This document shows positions 20,518 through 27,895 of a stretch of 55,573 bases of DNA, one piece after another. This DNA comes from an uncultured Frankiales bacterium (lineage in GTDB: Bacteria > Actinomycetota > Actinomycetes > Mycobacteriales > SCTD01): the NCBI GenBank assembly GCA_946479905.1, contig CAMLIA010000006.1:1-55573 (forward strand), given 5' to 3'. How positions within the stretch are numbered: the stretch's first letter is position 1; each line of letters opens with the position of its first letter. A program made the translations under genes and the position numbers. The notes under the pieces were generated by a model. The model was given only the letters and a program-made list of their open reading frames with translations, ran no database searches and was not told the DNA's origin.

Positions 20518-21954
20518 ATGGGCGACCCGCAGGGCTTCCTCAAGCTCGACCGAGAGACCCCCACCCGACGGCCCGTGGACGTGCGCATCCACGACTGGAA
20601 GGAGGTCTACGAGGACTTCCCCGTCGACCACCTCGAGGCGCAGGCCAGCCGGTGCATGGACTGCGGCATCCCCTTCTGCCACAACGGGTGCCCGCTCGGG
20701 AACCTCATCCCCGAGTGGAACGACCTCGTCTACAAGGACGACTGGGGCTCGGCCATCGAGCGGCTGCACGCCACCAACAACTTCCCGGAGTTCACCGGAC
20801 GGCTGTGCCCTGCGCCCTGCGAGGCCGCGTGCGTGCTCGGCATCAACCAGAACCCGGTCACCATCAAGCAGGTCGAGGTCGAGATCATCGACCGCGCCTG
20901 GGACGACCACGCGGTCCTGCCGTCGCTGCCGCGCGAGCACACCGGCAAGAAGGTCGCGGTGGTCGGCTCCGGACCGGCCGGCCTGGCCGCCGCGCAGCAG
21001 CTCACCCGGGCGGGGCACACCGTCACGGTCTTCGAGCGCGCCGACCGGATCGGCGGGCTGCTGCGGTACGGCATCCCCGAGTTCAAGATGGAGAAGCGGC
21101 ACCTCGATCGGCGCCTCGAGCAGATGGCGGCGGAGGGCACGCAGTTCCGGACGGGCGTCGACGTGGGTGTCGACGTGACGGTCGACGAGCTGCGCACGTC
21201 GTACGACGCCGTGGTGCTGGCCGGCGGCTCGACGATCGGTCGCGACCTGCCCGCCCCCGGCCGCGAGCTCAGCGGGATCCACCTGGCGATGGACTACCTC
21301 GTCCCGGCCAACCAGGTGCAGGAGGGCAGCCGCACCGACTGGCCGATCACCGCGGCCGGCAAGCACGTCGTCATCATCGGCGGCGGCGACACCGGCGCCG
21401 ACTGCCTCGGCACCGCGCACCGGCAGGGCGCCCTGTCGGTCACGCAGCTCGAGATCATGCCGGAGCCGCCGCCCACGCGCGCGTCGTCGACGCCGTGGCC
21501 GACCTGGCCGCTGATGCTGCGCACCTCCTCGGCGCACGAGGAGGGCGGCGAGCGGGTCTTCGCCGTCTCCACCACGGAGTACCTCGGCGTCGACGGCGCG
21601 GTCGACCGCATCCGGCTCACCGACGTCGATGCGTCCTTCCAGCCGATCCCGGGCACCGAGCGCGAGATCCCGGCGCAGCTGGTGCTGCTCGCGATGGGCT
21701 TCGTGTCGCCGCAGCACGAGGGGCTGCTCGACGACCTCGGGGTCGACTACGACCCGCGCGGCAACGTCGCCCGGTCGCTGTCCTGGGAGTCCTCGGTGCC
21801 GGGTGTCTTCGTGGCCGGCGACATGGGGCGCGGGCAGTCGCTCATCGTGTGGGCCATCGCCGAGGGCCGGGCCTGCGCCGCGGCGGTCGACGCCCACCTG
21901 ATGGGCTCGACCACGCTGCCCGCACCGATCCGCCCCACCGACCGCCCCTCCTGA
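20518..21954 (+). CDS. gltD: Glutamate synthase small subunit GltD
   Basis: Takes electrons from NADPH through FAD and 4Fe-4S clusters to GltB. 478 residues. The N-terminal cluster cysteines are in CMDCGIPFCHNGCPLGN and CPAPCEAACV. The FAD-binding Rossmann motif is VAVVGSGPAGLAAA and the NADPH-binding motif VVIIGGGDTGADC. A second FAD contact, GVFVAGDMGRGQSL, lies near the C-terminus. The ATG is 2 nt after the gltB stop, so the two are co-transcribed. A strong hairpin follows the stop codon. Confidence 0.98.
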   Translation: MGDPQGFLKLDRETPTRRPVDVRIHDWKEVYEDFPVDHLEAQASRCMDCGIPFCHNGCPLGNLIPEWNDLVYKDDWGSAIERLHATNNFPEFTGRLCPAPCEAACVLGINQNPVTIKQVEVEIIDRAWDDHAVLPSLPREHTGKKVAVVGSGPAGLAAAQQLTRAGHTVTVFERADRIGGLLRYGIPEFKMEKRHLDRRLEQMAAEGTQFRTGVDVGVDVTVDELRTSYDAVVLAGGSTIGRDLPAPGRELSGIHLAMDYLVPANQVQEGSRTDWPITAAGKHVVIIGGGDTGADCLGTAHRQGALSVTQLEIMPEPPPTRASSTPWPTWPLMLRTSSAHEEGGERVFAVSTTEYLGVDGAVDRIRLTDVDASFQPIPGTEREIPAQLVLLAMGFVSPQHEGLLDDLGVDYDPRGNVARSLSWESSVPGVFVAGDMGRGQSLIVWAIAEGRACAAAVDAHLMGSTTLPAPIRPTDRPS

Positions 21955-21955
21955 C

Positions 21956-21976
21956 GTCACCCGGTTGCCGGGTGAC
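21956..21976 (+). terminator. Hairpin just after gltD
   Basis: Perfect 9-bp stem GTCACCCGG (21956-21964) with CCGGGTGAC (21968-21976) and a TTG loop, starting 1 nt after the gltD stop codon. No T run follows, so it would be a GC-rich, U-less terminator or an mRNA-end stabiliser. Confidence 0.6.
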
Positions 21977-22006
21977 CGGCAGCCGTCGGCAGGGGAGGCT
22001 GGTGGC

Positions 22007-22789
22007 GTGTACTCCCTCGTCAGCGCGTCGGTGCTCGCGTGCGACCTGGCGCGGCACCCGAGCGGAGCTGCCGTCGCCGACGTCGTCGACCGCGTCCTCG
22101 TGCTGGGGGGCACGGACCTGGGTACGCCGGCAGCGGCCGACGTCCGGGACCGGGTGCTCGCCTCGCTGGCCGGCGCCCCGCGGATGTCGCGGCTGATGGA
22201 CGGCGTCAGCGCGACGCTCGCCGAGGGCCTGCCGGACCGCGGCACCAGCCGGGTGATCCTCACCGCCCTCGTCGAGACGCCGCTGGGCGGGCTCGCGGAC
22301 CTGCACCAGGTGCTGGAGCTGGAGGGGGCCGGGCAGGTCGCGCTCGACGCCGTGACCGCCGCGTGGGCAGGGCGCGCTGCCGACCTCCACGACCTGCACG
22401 AGCTGCAGCGGCCCTGGCGCGAGGCCGTCGACCCGGTGCCGCCGGCCCCGCCGGTCTTCCGTGGGCTCTCCGACCTGCTGGACGAGGTGGCGCGCCGTGC
22501 CCCGGAGCAGTGGCGGCGCACCGTCGCCGCGCACGCCGAGCACCGGGGGACCTTCGCCTGGAGCGAGCAGATGCACGCGGCCTGCTGGGCCGCCTTCGAG
22601 CACGGCCGGGTGACGGCCGTCGCCCGCGCCCAGCTGGCCGCGGCCCGCGCGCTCCGGCTCTCCGGGGCGAGCACCGGCCACGACGCGCACGCGGTGGCGA
22701 TGGCGACCACTGCCGCCGTACAGGCTGTGTGCACCGCCGACCTGCTGGACACCAGGTGGCTGCTCAGGTCGTGGGAGGCCGGGTCATAG
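22007..22789 (+). CDS. Conserved hypothetical protein, unknown function
   Basis: 260 residues from a GTG at 22007 with AGGGGAGG about 10 nt upstream. No recognised catalytic motif. The sequence is mostly amphipathic alpha-helix, rich in Ala, Leu, Arg and Asp, with four scattered cysteines and no signal peptide or membrane segment; probably cytosolic. The helical C-terminal region (TGHDAHAVAMATTAAVQAVC) is well formed. It ends in a TAG that is part of the likely pyk -10 box. I do not recognise the family. Codon usage matches its neighbours, so it is a genuine gene. Confidence 0.75.
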   Translation: MYSLVSASVLACDLARHPSGAAVADVVDRVLVLGGTDLGTPAAADVRDRVLASLAGAPRMSRLMDGVSATLAEGLPDRGTSRVILTALVETPLGGLADLHQVLELEGAGQVALDAVTAAWAGRAADLHDLHELQRPWREAVDPVPPAPPVFRGLSDLLDEVARRAPEQWRRTVAAHAEHRGTFAWSEQMHAACWAAFEHGRVTAVARAQLAAARALRLSGASTGHDAHAVAMATTAAVQAVCTADLLDTRWLLRSWEAGS

Positions 22790-22799
22790 GCTGACCGGC
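22787..22799 (+). promoter_or_regulatory. Candidate leaderless promoter of pyk
   Basis: TAGGCT (22787-22792) contains the stop codon of the upstream gene and is followed by 7 nt and the pyk GTG. There is no Shine-Dalgarno before that GTG, in line with a leaderless start. Confidence 0.45.
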
Positions 22800-24230
22800 G
22801 TGAAGCGCCGAGCCAAGATCGTCTGCACCCTCGGCCCGGCGACCCAGTCCTACGAACGCGTCCGGGCCCTCGTCTACGCGGGCATGGACGTGGCCCGGCT
22901 GAACTTCAGCCACGGCAGCTACGAGGACCACAAGCAGGCCTACACGTGGGTGCGGGAGGCCAGCGACGAGAGCGGCCGCGGCGTCGGGGTCCTGGTCGAC
23001 CTGCAGGGCCCGAAGATCCGGCTGGGCACCTTCGCCGACGGGCCCGTGGTGTGGGCGACCGGCGAGACCGTCGGCATCACCGTCGAGGACGTCCGTGGCG
23101 ACCACGACCTGGTGTCGACCACCTACCCCGGCCTGGCCGACGACGTGAGCGTCGGGGAGCGGCTGCTCGTCGACGACGGCAAGGTCGGGCTGAAGGTGGT
23201 CGCGATCGAGGGTCCGGTCGTGCGCTGCCAGGTCACCGAGGGCGGGCCGGTCAGCAACCACAAGGGGCTGAGCCTGCCGGGGATCGCGGTCAACGTGCCG
23301 GCCCTCAGCGACAAGGACGAGGCCGACCTGCGGTTCGCGATGGGGCTGCGGGCGGACATGATCGCGCTGTCCTTCGTGCGCAGCGCCGCCGACATCGACC
23401 GGGTGCACGCGATCATGGACGAGTCGGGCGTCCGGCTGCCCGTGCTGGCCAAGATCGAGAAGCCGCAGGCCGTGGAGAACCTGCACGAGATCGTCAACGC
23501 CTTCGACGGCCTGATGGTCGCCCGCGGTGACCTGGGTGTCGAGATGCCGCTCGAGCGCGTCCCCCTGGTCCAGAAGAGCGCCATCCGGGCCGCCCGCGAG
23601 TGCGCCAAGCCCGTCATCGTCGCCACCCAGATGCTCGACTCGATGATCGGCAACAGCCGGCCGACCCGCGCCGAGGCCAGCGACGTCGCCAACGCGGTCC
23701 TCGACGGGGCAGACGCGGTGATGCTGAGCGGCGAGACGAGCGTCGGCGCCTACCCCGTGGAGACCGTCGCGACGATGGCCCGCATCATCGGGGCAGCCGA
23801 GGAGGCGCTCGAGCAGGTGCCGCCGATCACCCGGGAGCCCGACAGCATCGCGGCGTCGATCACCAAGGCCGCCGCGCAGGTCGGGGAGCAGGTCGGGGCC
23901 CGGGCGCTGGTGGCCTTCACGCAGAGCGGTGACACCGCCCGGCGGCTCGCCGAGAACCGCTCCCGGATCCCGCTGCTGGCCTTCACCCCGACCCAGTCGG
24001 TGCGCAGCCAGCTCGCGCTGGTCTGGGGCGTCGAGACGTTCCTCGTGCCGGCGGTGCAGCACACCGACGAGATGGTGCGGCAGGTCGACACGGCCATGCT
24101 CGAGCTCGGCCGCATGCAAGCGGGGGAGCTGGTGACGATCGTCGCCGGGAGCCCGCCCATGACGTCCGGAGCCACCAACGCGCTGCGGGTATGGCGGCTC
24201 GGCGACCCGCTGCCCAAGCCGCCGGTCTAG
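22800..24230 (+). CDS. pyk: Pyruvate kinase
   Basis: Final step of glycolysis: phosphoenolpyruvate and ADP to pyruvate and ATP. 476 residues. Signatures: KIVCTLGPATQ at the start, NFSHGSYEDH, VDLQGPKIRLG, the catalytic lysine in LAKIEKPQAVEN, metal-binding MVARGDLGVEMP and CAKPVIVATQMLDSM. The C-terminal allosteric domain is present. Length is typical for the actinobacterial enzyme. Convergent with the CHAP gene, with a hairpin between. Confidence 0.98.
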   Translation: MKRRAKIVCTLGPATQSYERVRALVYAGMDVARLNFSHGSYEDHKQAYTWVREASDESGRGVGVLVDLQGPKIRLGTFADGPVVWATGETVGITVEDVRGDHDLVSTTYPGLADDVSVGERLLVDDGKVGLKVVAIEGPVVRCQVTEGGPVSNHKGLSLPGIAVNVPALSDKDEADLRFAMGLRADMIALSFVRSAADIDRVHAIMDESGVRLPVLAKIEKPQAVENLHEIVNAFDGLMVARGDLGVEMPLERVPLVQKSAIRAARECAKPVIVATQMLDSMIGNSRPTRAEASDVANAVLDGADAVMLSGETSVGAYPVETVATMARIIGAAEEALEQVPPITREPDSIAASITKAAAQVGEQVGARALVAFTQSGDTARRLAENRSRIPLLAFTPTQSVRSQLALVWGVETFLVPAVQHTDEMVRQVDTAMLELGRMQAGELVTIVAGSPPMTSGATNALRVWRLGDPLPKPPV

Positions 24231-24234
24231 CAGC

Positions 24235-24267
24235 GATCGGTTGCGGGCTGCCGGTCCCGCGCCGATC
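24235..24267. terminator. Bidirectional hairpin between pyk and the CHAP gene
   Basis: Two-part stem: GATCGG (24235-24240) pairs with CCGATC (24262-24267), and inside it GCGGG (24243-24247) with CCCGC (24256-24260), around an 8-nt loop. It begins 4 nt after the pyk stop and about 50 nt from the end of the minus-strand CHAP gene. No T run, as is common in GC-rich actinobacteria. Confidence 0.6.
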
Positions 24268-24314
24268 CGGTTGCATCCCAGCGTCCCCGGAACCGGGTCG
24301 AACCGGAAAGCAGG

Positions 24315-24812
24315 TCAGGAGAGGTAGAGGTAGCGGGGGGCCTTGACGCGCATCGCGGAGTAGCTGCGGTTGCCGCTCATGTTGTACTGCTCCACCTTCA
24401 CCGAGCCGTCGGAGTACACAGCCGCGACGTAGGCGACGTGACCGTACGAACCGGCCTGCAGGGTTCCGGTGCCGCCTGTGGGGGCGTAGTAGGTCGAGCG
24501 CTCGCTCGCGTTCCACTGCGCGATGGCGCCGACCTTGGGTCGGCTGCTCACGACGACGCCGCGCGCCCGTGCGGCCTCGTCCCAGTGGTAGGCGCTGCCC
24601 CAGGCGTTGCCGGCGTTGCTGAGCGCGTGGCCGCGCTGCTCCAGCCGCCAGGCGGCGAAGCTCACGCACTGGCGGGTGGTGAAGCCCCAGCGGTCAGCGC
24701 GGCTGACGGTGTCGCCGCGGTACGGGTAGTCGTCGCCGGCAGCCTGCGCGGGCGCGGCAAGTGCCAGCAGCCCGAGCAGCAGGGCCAGGACGACCAGGGC
24801 ACGCCGCTTCAC
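24315..24812 (-). CDS. Secreted CHAP-domain protein (probable peptidoglycan amidase/peptidase)
   Basis: 165 residues from a GTG at 24812. Signal peptide KRRALVVLALLLGLLALAAPAQA with probable cleavage after AQA. The mature part is a single CHAP domain (NlpC/P60-like): catalytic Cys in RQCVSFAAWRL, catalytic His in YGHVAYVAAV, and VEQYN supplying the third polar residue. These cleave peptidoglycan cross-bridges or stem peptides. There is no separate cell-wall binding domain, so it may act broadly at the wall during growth. An inverted repeat, GGGTGA (24837-24842) and TCACCC (24854-24859), lies 25-47 nt upstream and may be regulatory. Confidence 0.88.
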   Translation of the reverse strand: MKRRALVVLALLLGLLALAAPAQAAGDDYPYRGDTVSRADRWGFTTRQCVSFAAWRLEQRGHALSNAGNAWGSAYHWDEAARARGVVVSSRPKVGAIAQWNASERSTYYAPTGGTGTLQAGSYGHVAYVAAVYSDGSVKVEQYNMSGNRSYSAMRVKAPRYLYLS

Positions 24813-24836
24813 CCCTGAGTTGTCGGCACCGCGACA

Positions 24837-24859
24837 GGGTGATCTTGACCCCGTCACCC
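24837..24859. promoter_or_regulatory. Inverted repeat upstream of the CHAP gene
   Basis: GGGTGA (24837-24842), 11-nt spacer, TCACCC (24854-24859). The half-sites resemble CRP/FNR half-sites (GTGA/TCAC), but the spacer is 11 rather than 6 nt, so this is not a standard CRP box. It could be an operator or a 5' leader hairpin. A -10-like TACGAA lies further upstream on the minus strand near 24880. Confidence 0.3.
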
Positions 24860-24896
24860 GAACGTGTGACGACGATGATTCGTACGGGAAGAGTGC

Positions 24897-25658
24897 TCAG
24901 AACTTTGGTCCGACGAACCCGTCCAGAGCCGAGACTCCCGCCTTTCGCGCAACCGAGATCGCGTTGGGCCGCGAGTATCGCCAGGGGATGTCCAGCAGGT
25001 CGAGGCAGCTGCTGAAGATGTTCAAGATGTCTTGCGACTCGTTGACGAAGAAGTATCTCGGATACGTGTAGGCCACCCCGCGGGTCGTGACGCGATTCAG
25101 CACCCTGCACCCATCGGAGTGAATGAGCCCTCGGATCAACGGCCGGGGGTCCTGTTCGACAAGCCGCTCCTGCCACTGCGTCAGCTCGATGGGCCGTGAG
25201 TGCTTCTTCCCTGGACCCTGCTGAGGCAGGAGGCACCGCCAGTGCACGGAGACTGCCTCGATGCCCGTGCACCCCTTGTGCCGGGTCCGGAAGACGTTGA
25301 CGGGAAGCACATTGCGAATGGCCTGGGACACCTCGTCCTGCAGGCCTGGCCACGCATCGTCGCCGTAGACGCGCAGCACTTGGGTGCGGCCCGTGCCGCG
25401 TCCCGTGGGTGCGACATGACCGTCTCCGAGATACTGCCCGAGCACGTAGAGGTAGGCAGTCGGGTCCGATGGCCAGCCAGGGGGGTCAGTGCAGCGCCAG
25501 CAGGGTTCCTGGGCGGGTGTTCGCGGCTCCAGCCGCTGCTGCCAGCGGCTGAGGCTGCTGCGCGAAACACCCAGCACCTCGCAGACCTCGGCACGACTGA
25601 GACCGGCGTCGTGCAGGAACAGGGCTAGCCTGCGGGTCTCCGTCGCAATCGGCCGCAT
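24897..25658 (-). CDS. HTH protein with a two-motif LAGLIDADG-type domain
   Basis: 253 residues, ATG at 25658, 41 nt downstream of tRNA-Leu on the same strand. The N-terminal ~45 residues form a helix-turn-helix (LSRAEVCEVLGVSRSSLSRW). A C..C pair (CWRC) follows. YLYVLGQYLGDGH (about residues 69-81) and PLIRGLIHSDGC (about 173-184) are the paired LAGLIDADG helices, each ending in the acidic residue of homing endonucleases. Between and after them lie beta-rich segments. This stand-alone architecture is known in actinobacteria, usually annotated as a transcriptional regulator; whether it cuts DNA is not known to me. Base composition is clearly lower in GC than its neighbours (for example 25000-25065), suggesting acquisition. 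Confidence 0.8.
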   Translation of the reverse strand: MRPIATETRRLALFLHDAGLSRAEVCEVLGVSRSSLSRWQQRLEPRTPAQEPCWRCTDPPGWPSDPTAYLYVLGQYLGDGHVAPTGRGTGRTQVLRVYGDDAWPGLQDEVSQAIRNVLPVNVFRTRHKGCTGIEAVSVHWRCLLPQQGPGKKHSRPIELTQWQERLVEQDPRPLIRGLIHSDGCRVLNRVTTRGVAYTYPRYFFVNESQDILNIFSSCLDLLDIPWRYSRPNAISVARKAGVSALDGFVGPKF

Positions 25659-25699
25659 TCATCGCATTCTTGGGCCGGGCACCGACAAGATCGCCGTCG

Positions 25700-25782
25700 T
25701 ACCGGGAGCGGGATTCGAACCCGCACGCCCTTGCGGGCAGAGGCTTTTGAGGCCCCCATGTCTACCGTTCCATCATCCCGGC
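25700..25782 (-). tRNA. tRNA-Leu (anticodon CAA)
   Basis: Reading the minus strand, GCCGGGA pairs with TCCCGGT to form the acceptor stem (one G-U at 1-72), with A as discriminator base. The D stem is ATG/CAT with A14. The anticodon loop is CTCAAAA, hence anticodon CAA for codon UUG. A long variable arm (CCCGCAAGGGCG region) and T arm GCGGGTTCGAATCCCGC follow. The long variable arm and A73 fit a leucine tRNA. CCA is not encoded. A -10 box TACACT (minus strand, 25792-25797) is correctly placed to start transcription a few nt before the mature 5' end. Confidence 0.95.
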
Positions 25783-25835
25783 GGGAATCGCAGTGTAGGA
25801 GCAGGGGCGACAGAGGAGATCGCTAGGCTCGGCGG
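25783..25835. promoter_or_regulatory. Divergent promoters of tRNA-Leu and pdtaR
   Basis: 53 bp. On the minus strand TACACT (25792-25797) lies about 10 nt before the tRNA 5' end. On the plus strand TAGGCT (25824-25829) lies 6 nt before the pdtaR GTG at 25836, as expected for a leaderless mRNA. I see no clear -35 boxes. Confidence 0.5.
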
Positions 25836-26456
25836 GTGTCCGAGACCCGCCGTGTGCTGCTCGCGGAGGACGAGGCCCTCATCCGGCTCGACCTCAAGGA
25901 GATGCTGGAGGAGGAGGGCTTCGAGGTCGCCGGCGAGGCCGGGGACGGCGAGACCGCTGTCCGGCTCGCGCACGAGCTCAAGCCCGACCTGGTCATCCTC
26001 GACGTGAAGATGCCGGTTCTCGACGGCCTGAGCGCGGCCGAGCAGATCGTGGCGGCGCGACTGGCCCCGGTGATCATCCTGACGGCGTTCAGCCAGCGCG
26101 ACCTCGTCGAGCGGGCCCGGGAGGCCGGGGCGATGGCGTACCTCGTGAAGCCGTTCCAGAAGAAGGACCTGGTCCCCACCATCGAGATGGCGGTCTCGCG
26201 GTTCCAGGAGATCGTCGCGCTCGAGGGGGAGGTCAGTGACCTCACCGGGCGGCTGGAGGCCCGCAAGCTCATCGACCGCGCCAAGAGCGTGCTCCAGACC
26301 GAGCACGGCATGACGGAGCCGGAGGCGTTCCGCGCCGTGCAACGGGCCTCGATGGACCAGCGGCGCAGCATGCGCGCGGTGGCGCAGGACGTGCTGGACG
26401 GGCAGCTGCAGGGCGTGCTGCCGACGCCCGAGACGTCCACGAACGCCCAGGATTGA
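25836..26456 (+). CDS. pdtaR: ANTAR-domain response regulator PdtaR
   Basis: 206 residues. The receiver domain starts VLLAEDEALIRLDL (acidic pair) with phospho-acceptor Asp in LVILDVKMPVLDG near residue 55, conserved Thr in IILTAF and Lys in YLVKPF. A coiled linker leads to the C-terminal ANTAR RNA-binding domain (RAKSVLQTEHGMTEPEAFRA... RRSMRAVAQDVL). Phosphorylated ANTAR regulators bind twin-hexaloop RNAs and prevent termination. In mycobacteria PdtaR pairs with the soluble kinase PdtaS, which is not in this window. Location between pyk and polA matches mycobacterial gene order. Confidence 0.93.
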   Translation: MSETRRVLLAEDEALIRLDLKEMLEEEGFEVAGEAGDGETAVRLAHELKPDLVILDVKMPVLDGLSAAEQIVAARLAPVIILTAFSQRDLVERAREAGAMAYLVKPFQKKDLVPTIEMAVSRFQEIVALEGEVSDLTGRLEARKLIDRAKSVLQTEHGMTEPEAFRAVQRASMDQRRSMRAVAQDVLDGQLQGVLPTPETSTNAQD

Positions 26457-26479
26457 CGCCCTCTGGGCAGATCACGGTC

Positions 26480-26499
26480 GCGCAACGTCGGCGTTGCGC
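26480..26499 (+). terminator. Hairpin after pdtaR
   Basis: Perfect 8-bp arms GCGCAACG (26480-26487) and CGTTGCGC (26492-26499) with a TCGG loop, 23 nt after the pdtaR stop. A C(UUCG)-like tetraloop would make it stable. No T run. It could instead be an operator for the downstream livK gene. The rest of 26457-26601 holds a short repeat pair TTGGT/ACCAA (26513-26527) and the livK ribosome binding site GGAGG (26592-26596). Confidence 0.45.
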
Positions 26500-26601
26500 C
26501 GAACGGCGGTGCTTGGTGTTGGACCAAACGCATGAGTAAGTTCAGCGCGCAAGCCACGCCTGAGGCCCGGAAACCGTCCGGAGCCCCTTTTGGAGGTCGT
26601 A

Positions 26602-27816
26602 GTGCACCCACCCCGTCTCATCCGCATCGTCGTACCGGTCGTCATCGGCGCCCTCGCCCTCACCGCCTGCGGCTCGGAGAAGAAGAGCAGCGGCAGCTCC
26701 AACCGGACCCTGACGATCGGCGTGGTCGCACCGCTCACGGGTGACCTCGCGGCCATCGGCAACGGCATCAAGAACGGCGTCGACCTCGCTGTGAAGCAGG
26801 CCAACGCCAACAAGACGGTCAAGGGCGTCACGCTCAAGATGGACGCGGAGGACGACACGGCCAAGGCCGACGTCGGTGCCACCGTGGCCGCGAAGCTGGT
26901 GGCGGACAACTCGGTCGTCGGCGTCGTGGGCCCGCTGAACTCCAGCGTCGCCCGCTCGGTCGCGCCGGTCATGGCGACGGCGAACCTGGCGATCCTGTCG
27001 CCGGCCAACTCCGCCACCGACCTCACCGGCCGCGACAAGCTGCCCGGCACCCAGACCCGTCCGAACAAGAGCTACTTCCGGCTCGCGGCGACCGACGACA
27101 TCCAGGGCCCGTTCGCGGCCGACTTCGCGATCAAGACCCTGAAGAAGAAGGTCGTCGCGGTCGTCCACGACAAGAAGGCGTACGGCCAGGGCCTCGCGGA
27201 GGCGTTCGCCGCGCAGGCGAAGAAGGACGGCGCGACCGTCCTCAAGACCGAGACGGTCAACCCGGGCGAGAAGGACTTCTCCGCGGTCGTCGACAAGCTC
27301 AAGCCGCAGAAGCCGGACTTCCTCTTCTACGGCGGCGAGTACCCGGAGGCCTCGCTGCTCACGAAGCAGCTCAAGGCCAAGGGCCTCAACATCCCGCTGA
27401 TGGGTGGCGACGGCGTCCAGTCCGACGAGTACATCAAGATCGCCGGCGCGGCGGCGAACGGTGACTACGCCACCGGCTTCGGCGCCCCGACCGCGTCGCT
27501 GGACTCGGCCAAGCAGTTCCTGGCCGACTACAAGGCCGCCGGCTACACCCAGGAGGCCGACCCGTACGGCGCCTCGGCGTTCGACGCGGCGAACGCCCTC
27601 ATCAAGGCGCTCGCCAAGATCATGGACGAGGACTCGAAGAAGTCCGGCCAGGCGCTGCGCGACGAGATGACCAAGGAGGTCCAGGACACGGACTTCGACG
27701 GCGTCACGGGGCACATCAGCTTCGACCAGTTCGGTGACACGAACAACAAGGTGCTGACCGCGTACGAGATCAAGGACGGCAAGTACGAGGCCGCTAACAC
27801 CTCGTCCTTCAAGTAG
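26602..27816 (+). CDS. livK: Branched-chain amino acid ABC transporter substrate-binding lipoprotein
   Basis: 404 residues from the GTG at 26602, chosen for the GGAGG 5 nt upstream; an in-frame TTG at 26590 lies on the ribosome binding site. Signal peptide ending in lipobox ALALTAC. The mature part is a type I periplasmic binding fold: LTIGVVAPLTGDLAAIG at the start, GVVGPLNSSVARSVAP, and GGDGVQSDEYIKIAG in the second lobe. High Lys content and few rare codons suggest strong expression. Heads the livK-livH-livM-livG-livF cluster and is separated from livH by a large hairpin, which may keep the binding protein in excess. Leu/Ile/Val specificity is inferred from family only. Confidence 0.93.
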   Translation: MHPPRLIRIVVPVVIGALALTACGSEKKSSGSSNRTLTIGVVAPLTGDLAAIGNGIKNGVDLAVKQANANKTVKGVTLKMDAEDDTAKADVGATVAAKLVADNSVVGVVGPLNSSVARSVAPVMATANLAILSPANSATDLTGRDKLPGTQTRPNKSYFRLAATDDIQGPFAADFAIKTLKKKVVAVVHDKKAYGQGLAEAFAAQAKKDGATVLKTETVNPGEKDFSAVVDKLKPQKPDFLFYGGEYPEASLLTKQLKAKGLNIPLMGGDGVQSDEYIKIAGAAANGDYATGFGAPTASLDSAKQFLADYKAAGYTQEADPYGASAFDAANALIKALAKIMDEDSKKSGQALRDEMTKEVQDTDFDGVTGHISFDQFGDTNNKVLTAYEIKDGKYEAANTSSFK

Positions 27817-27823
27817 GACCACA

Positions 27824-27861
27824 GCAGGGGGCGGTGACCGCGATCGGTCACCGCCCCCTGC
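27824..27861 (+). terminator. Large perfect hairpin between livK and livH
   Basis: 16-bp perfect stem: GCAGGGGGCGGTGACC (27824-27839) and GGTCACCGCCCCCTGC (27846-27861), 6-nt loop GCGATC. Starts 7 nt after the livK stop, 34 nt before livH. No U run. Such hairpins between a binding protein gene and its permease gene are known in other ABC operons to act as partial terminators or 3' stabilisers that raise binding-protein output. Confidence 0.8.
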
Positions 27862-27895
27862 GCGTCCACTCCTCCGAGACCTCAGGAGCCCGGCA

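Noticed and set aside
24813..24896. Cyclic-di-AMP (ydaO-type) riboswitch before the CHAP gene
   Set aside because: Wall-lysis genes in actinobacteria often have one, but the available leader is under 100 nt before the next gene and shows only a simple inverted repeat.
24813..25699. Possible integrated element with att sites at tRNA-Leu
   Set aside because: I looked for a second copy of the tRNA 3' end (the GGGTTCGAATCCC region) near 24800-24900 and saw none, and there is no integrase. Only the single odd gene is supported.
14847..26456. Histidine kinase at 14847 as the partner of PdtaR
   Set aside because: PdtaR pairs with PdtaS, a soluble kinase with a different histidine domain; the kinase here is a membrane HisKA protein and lies 10 kb away.
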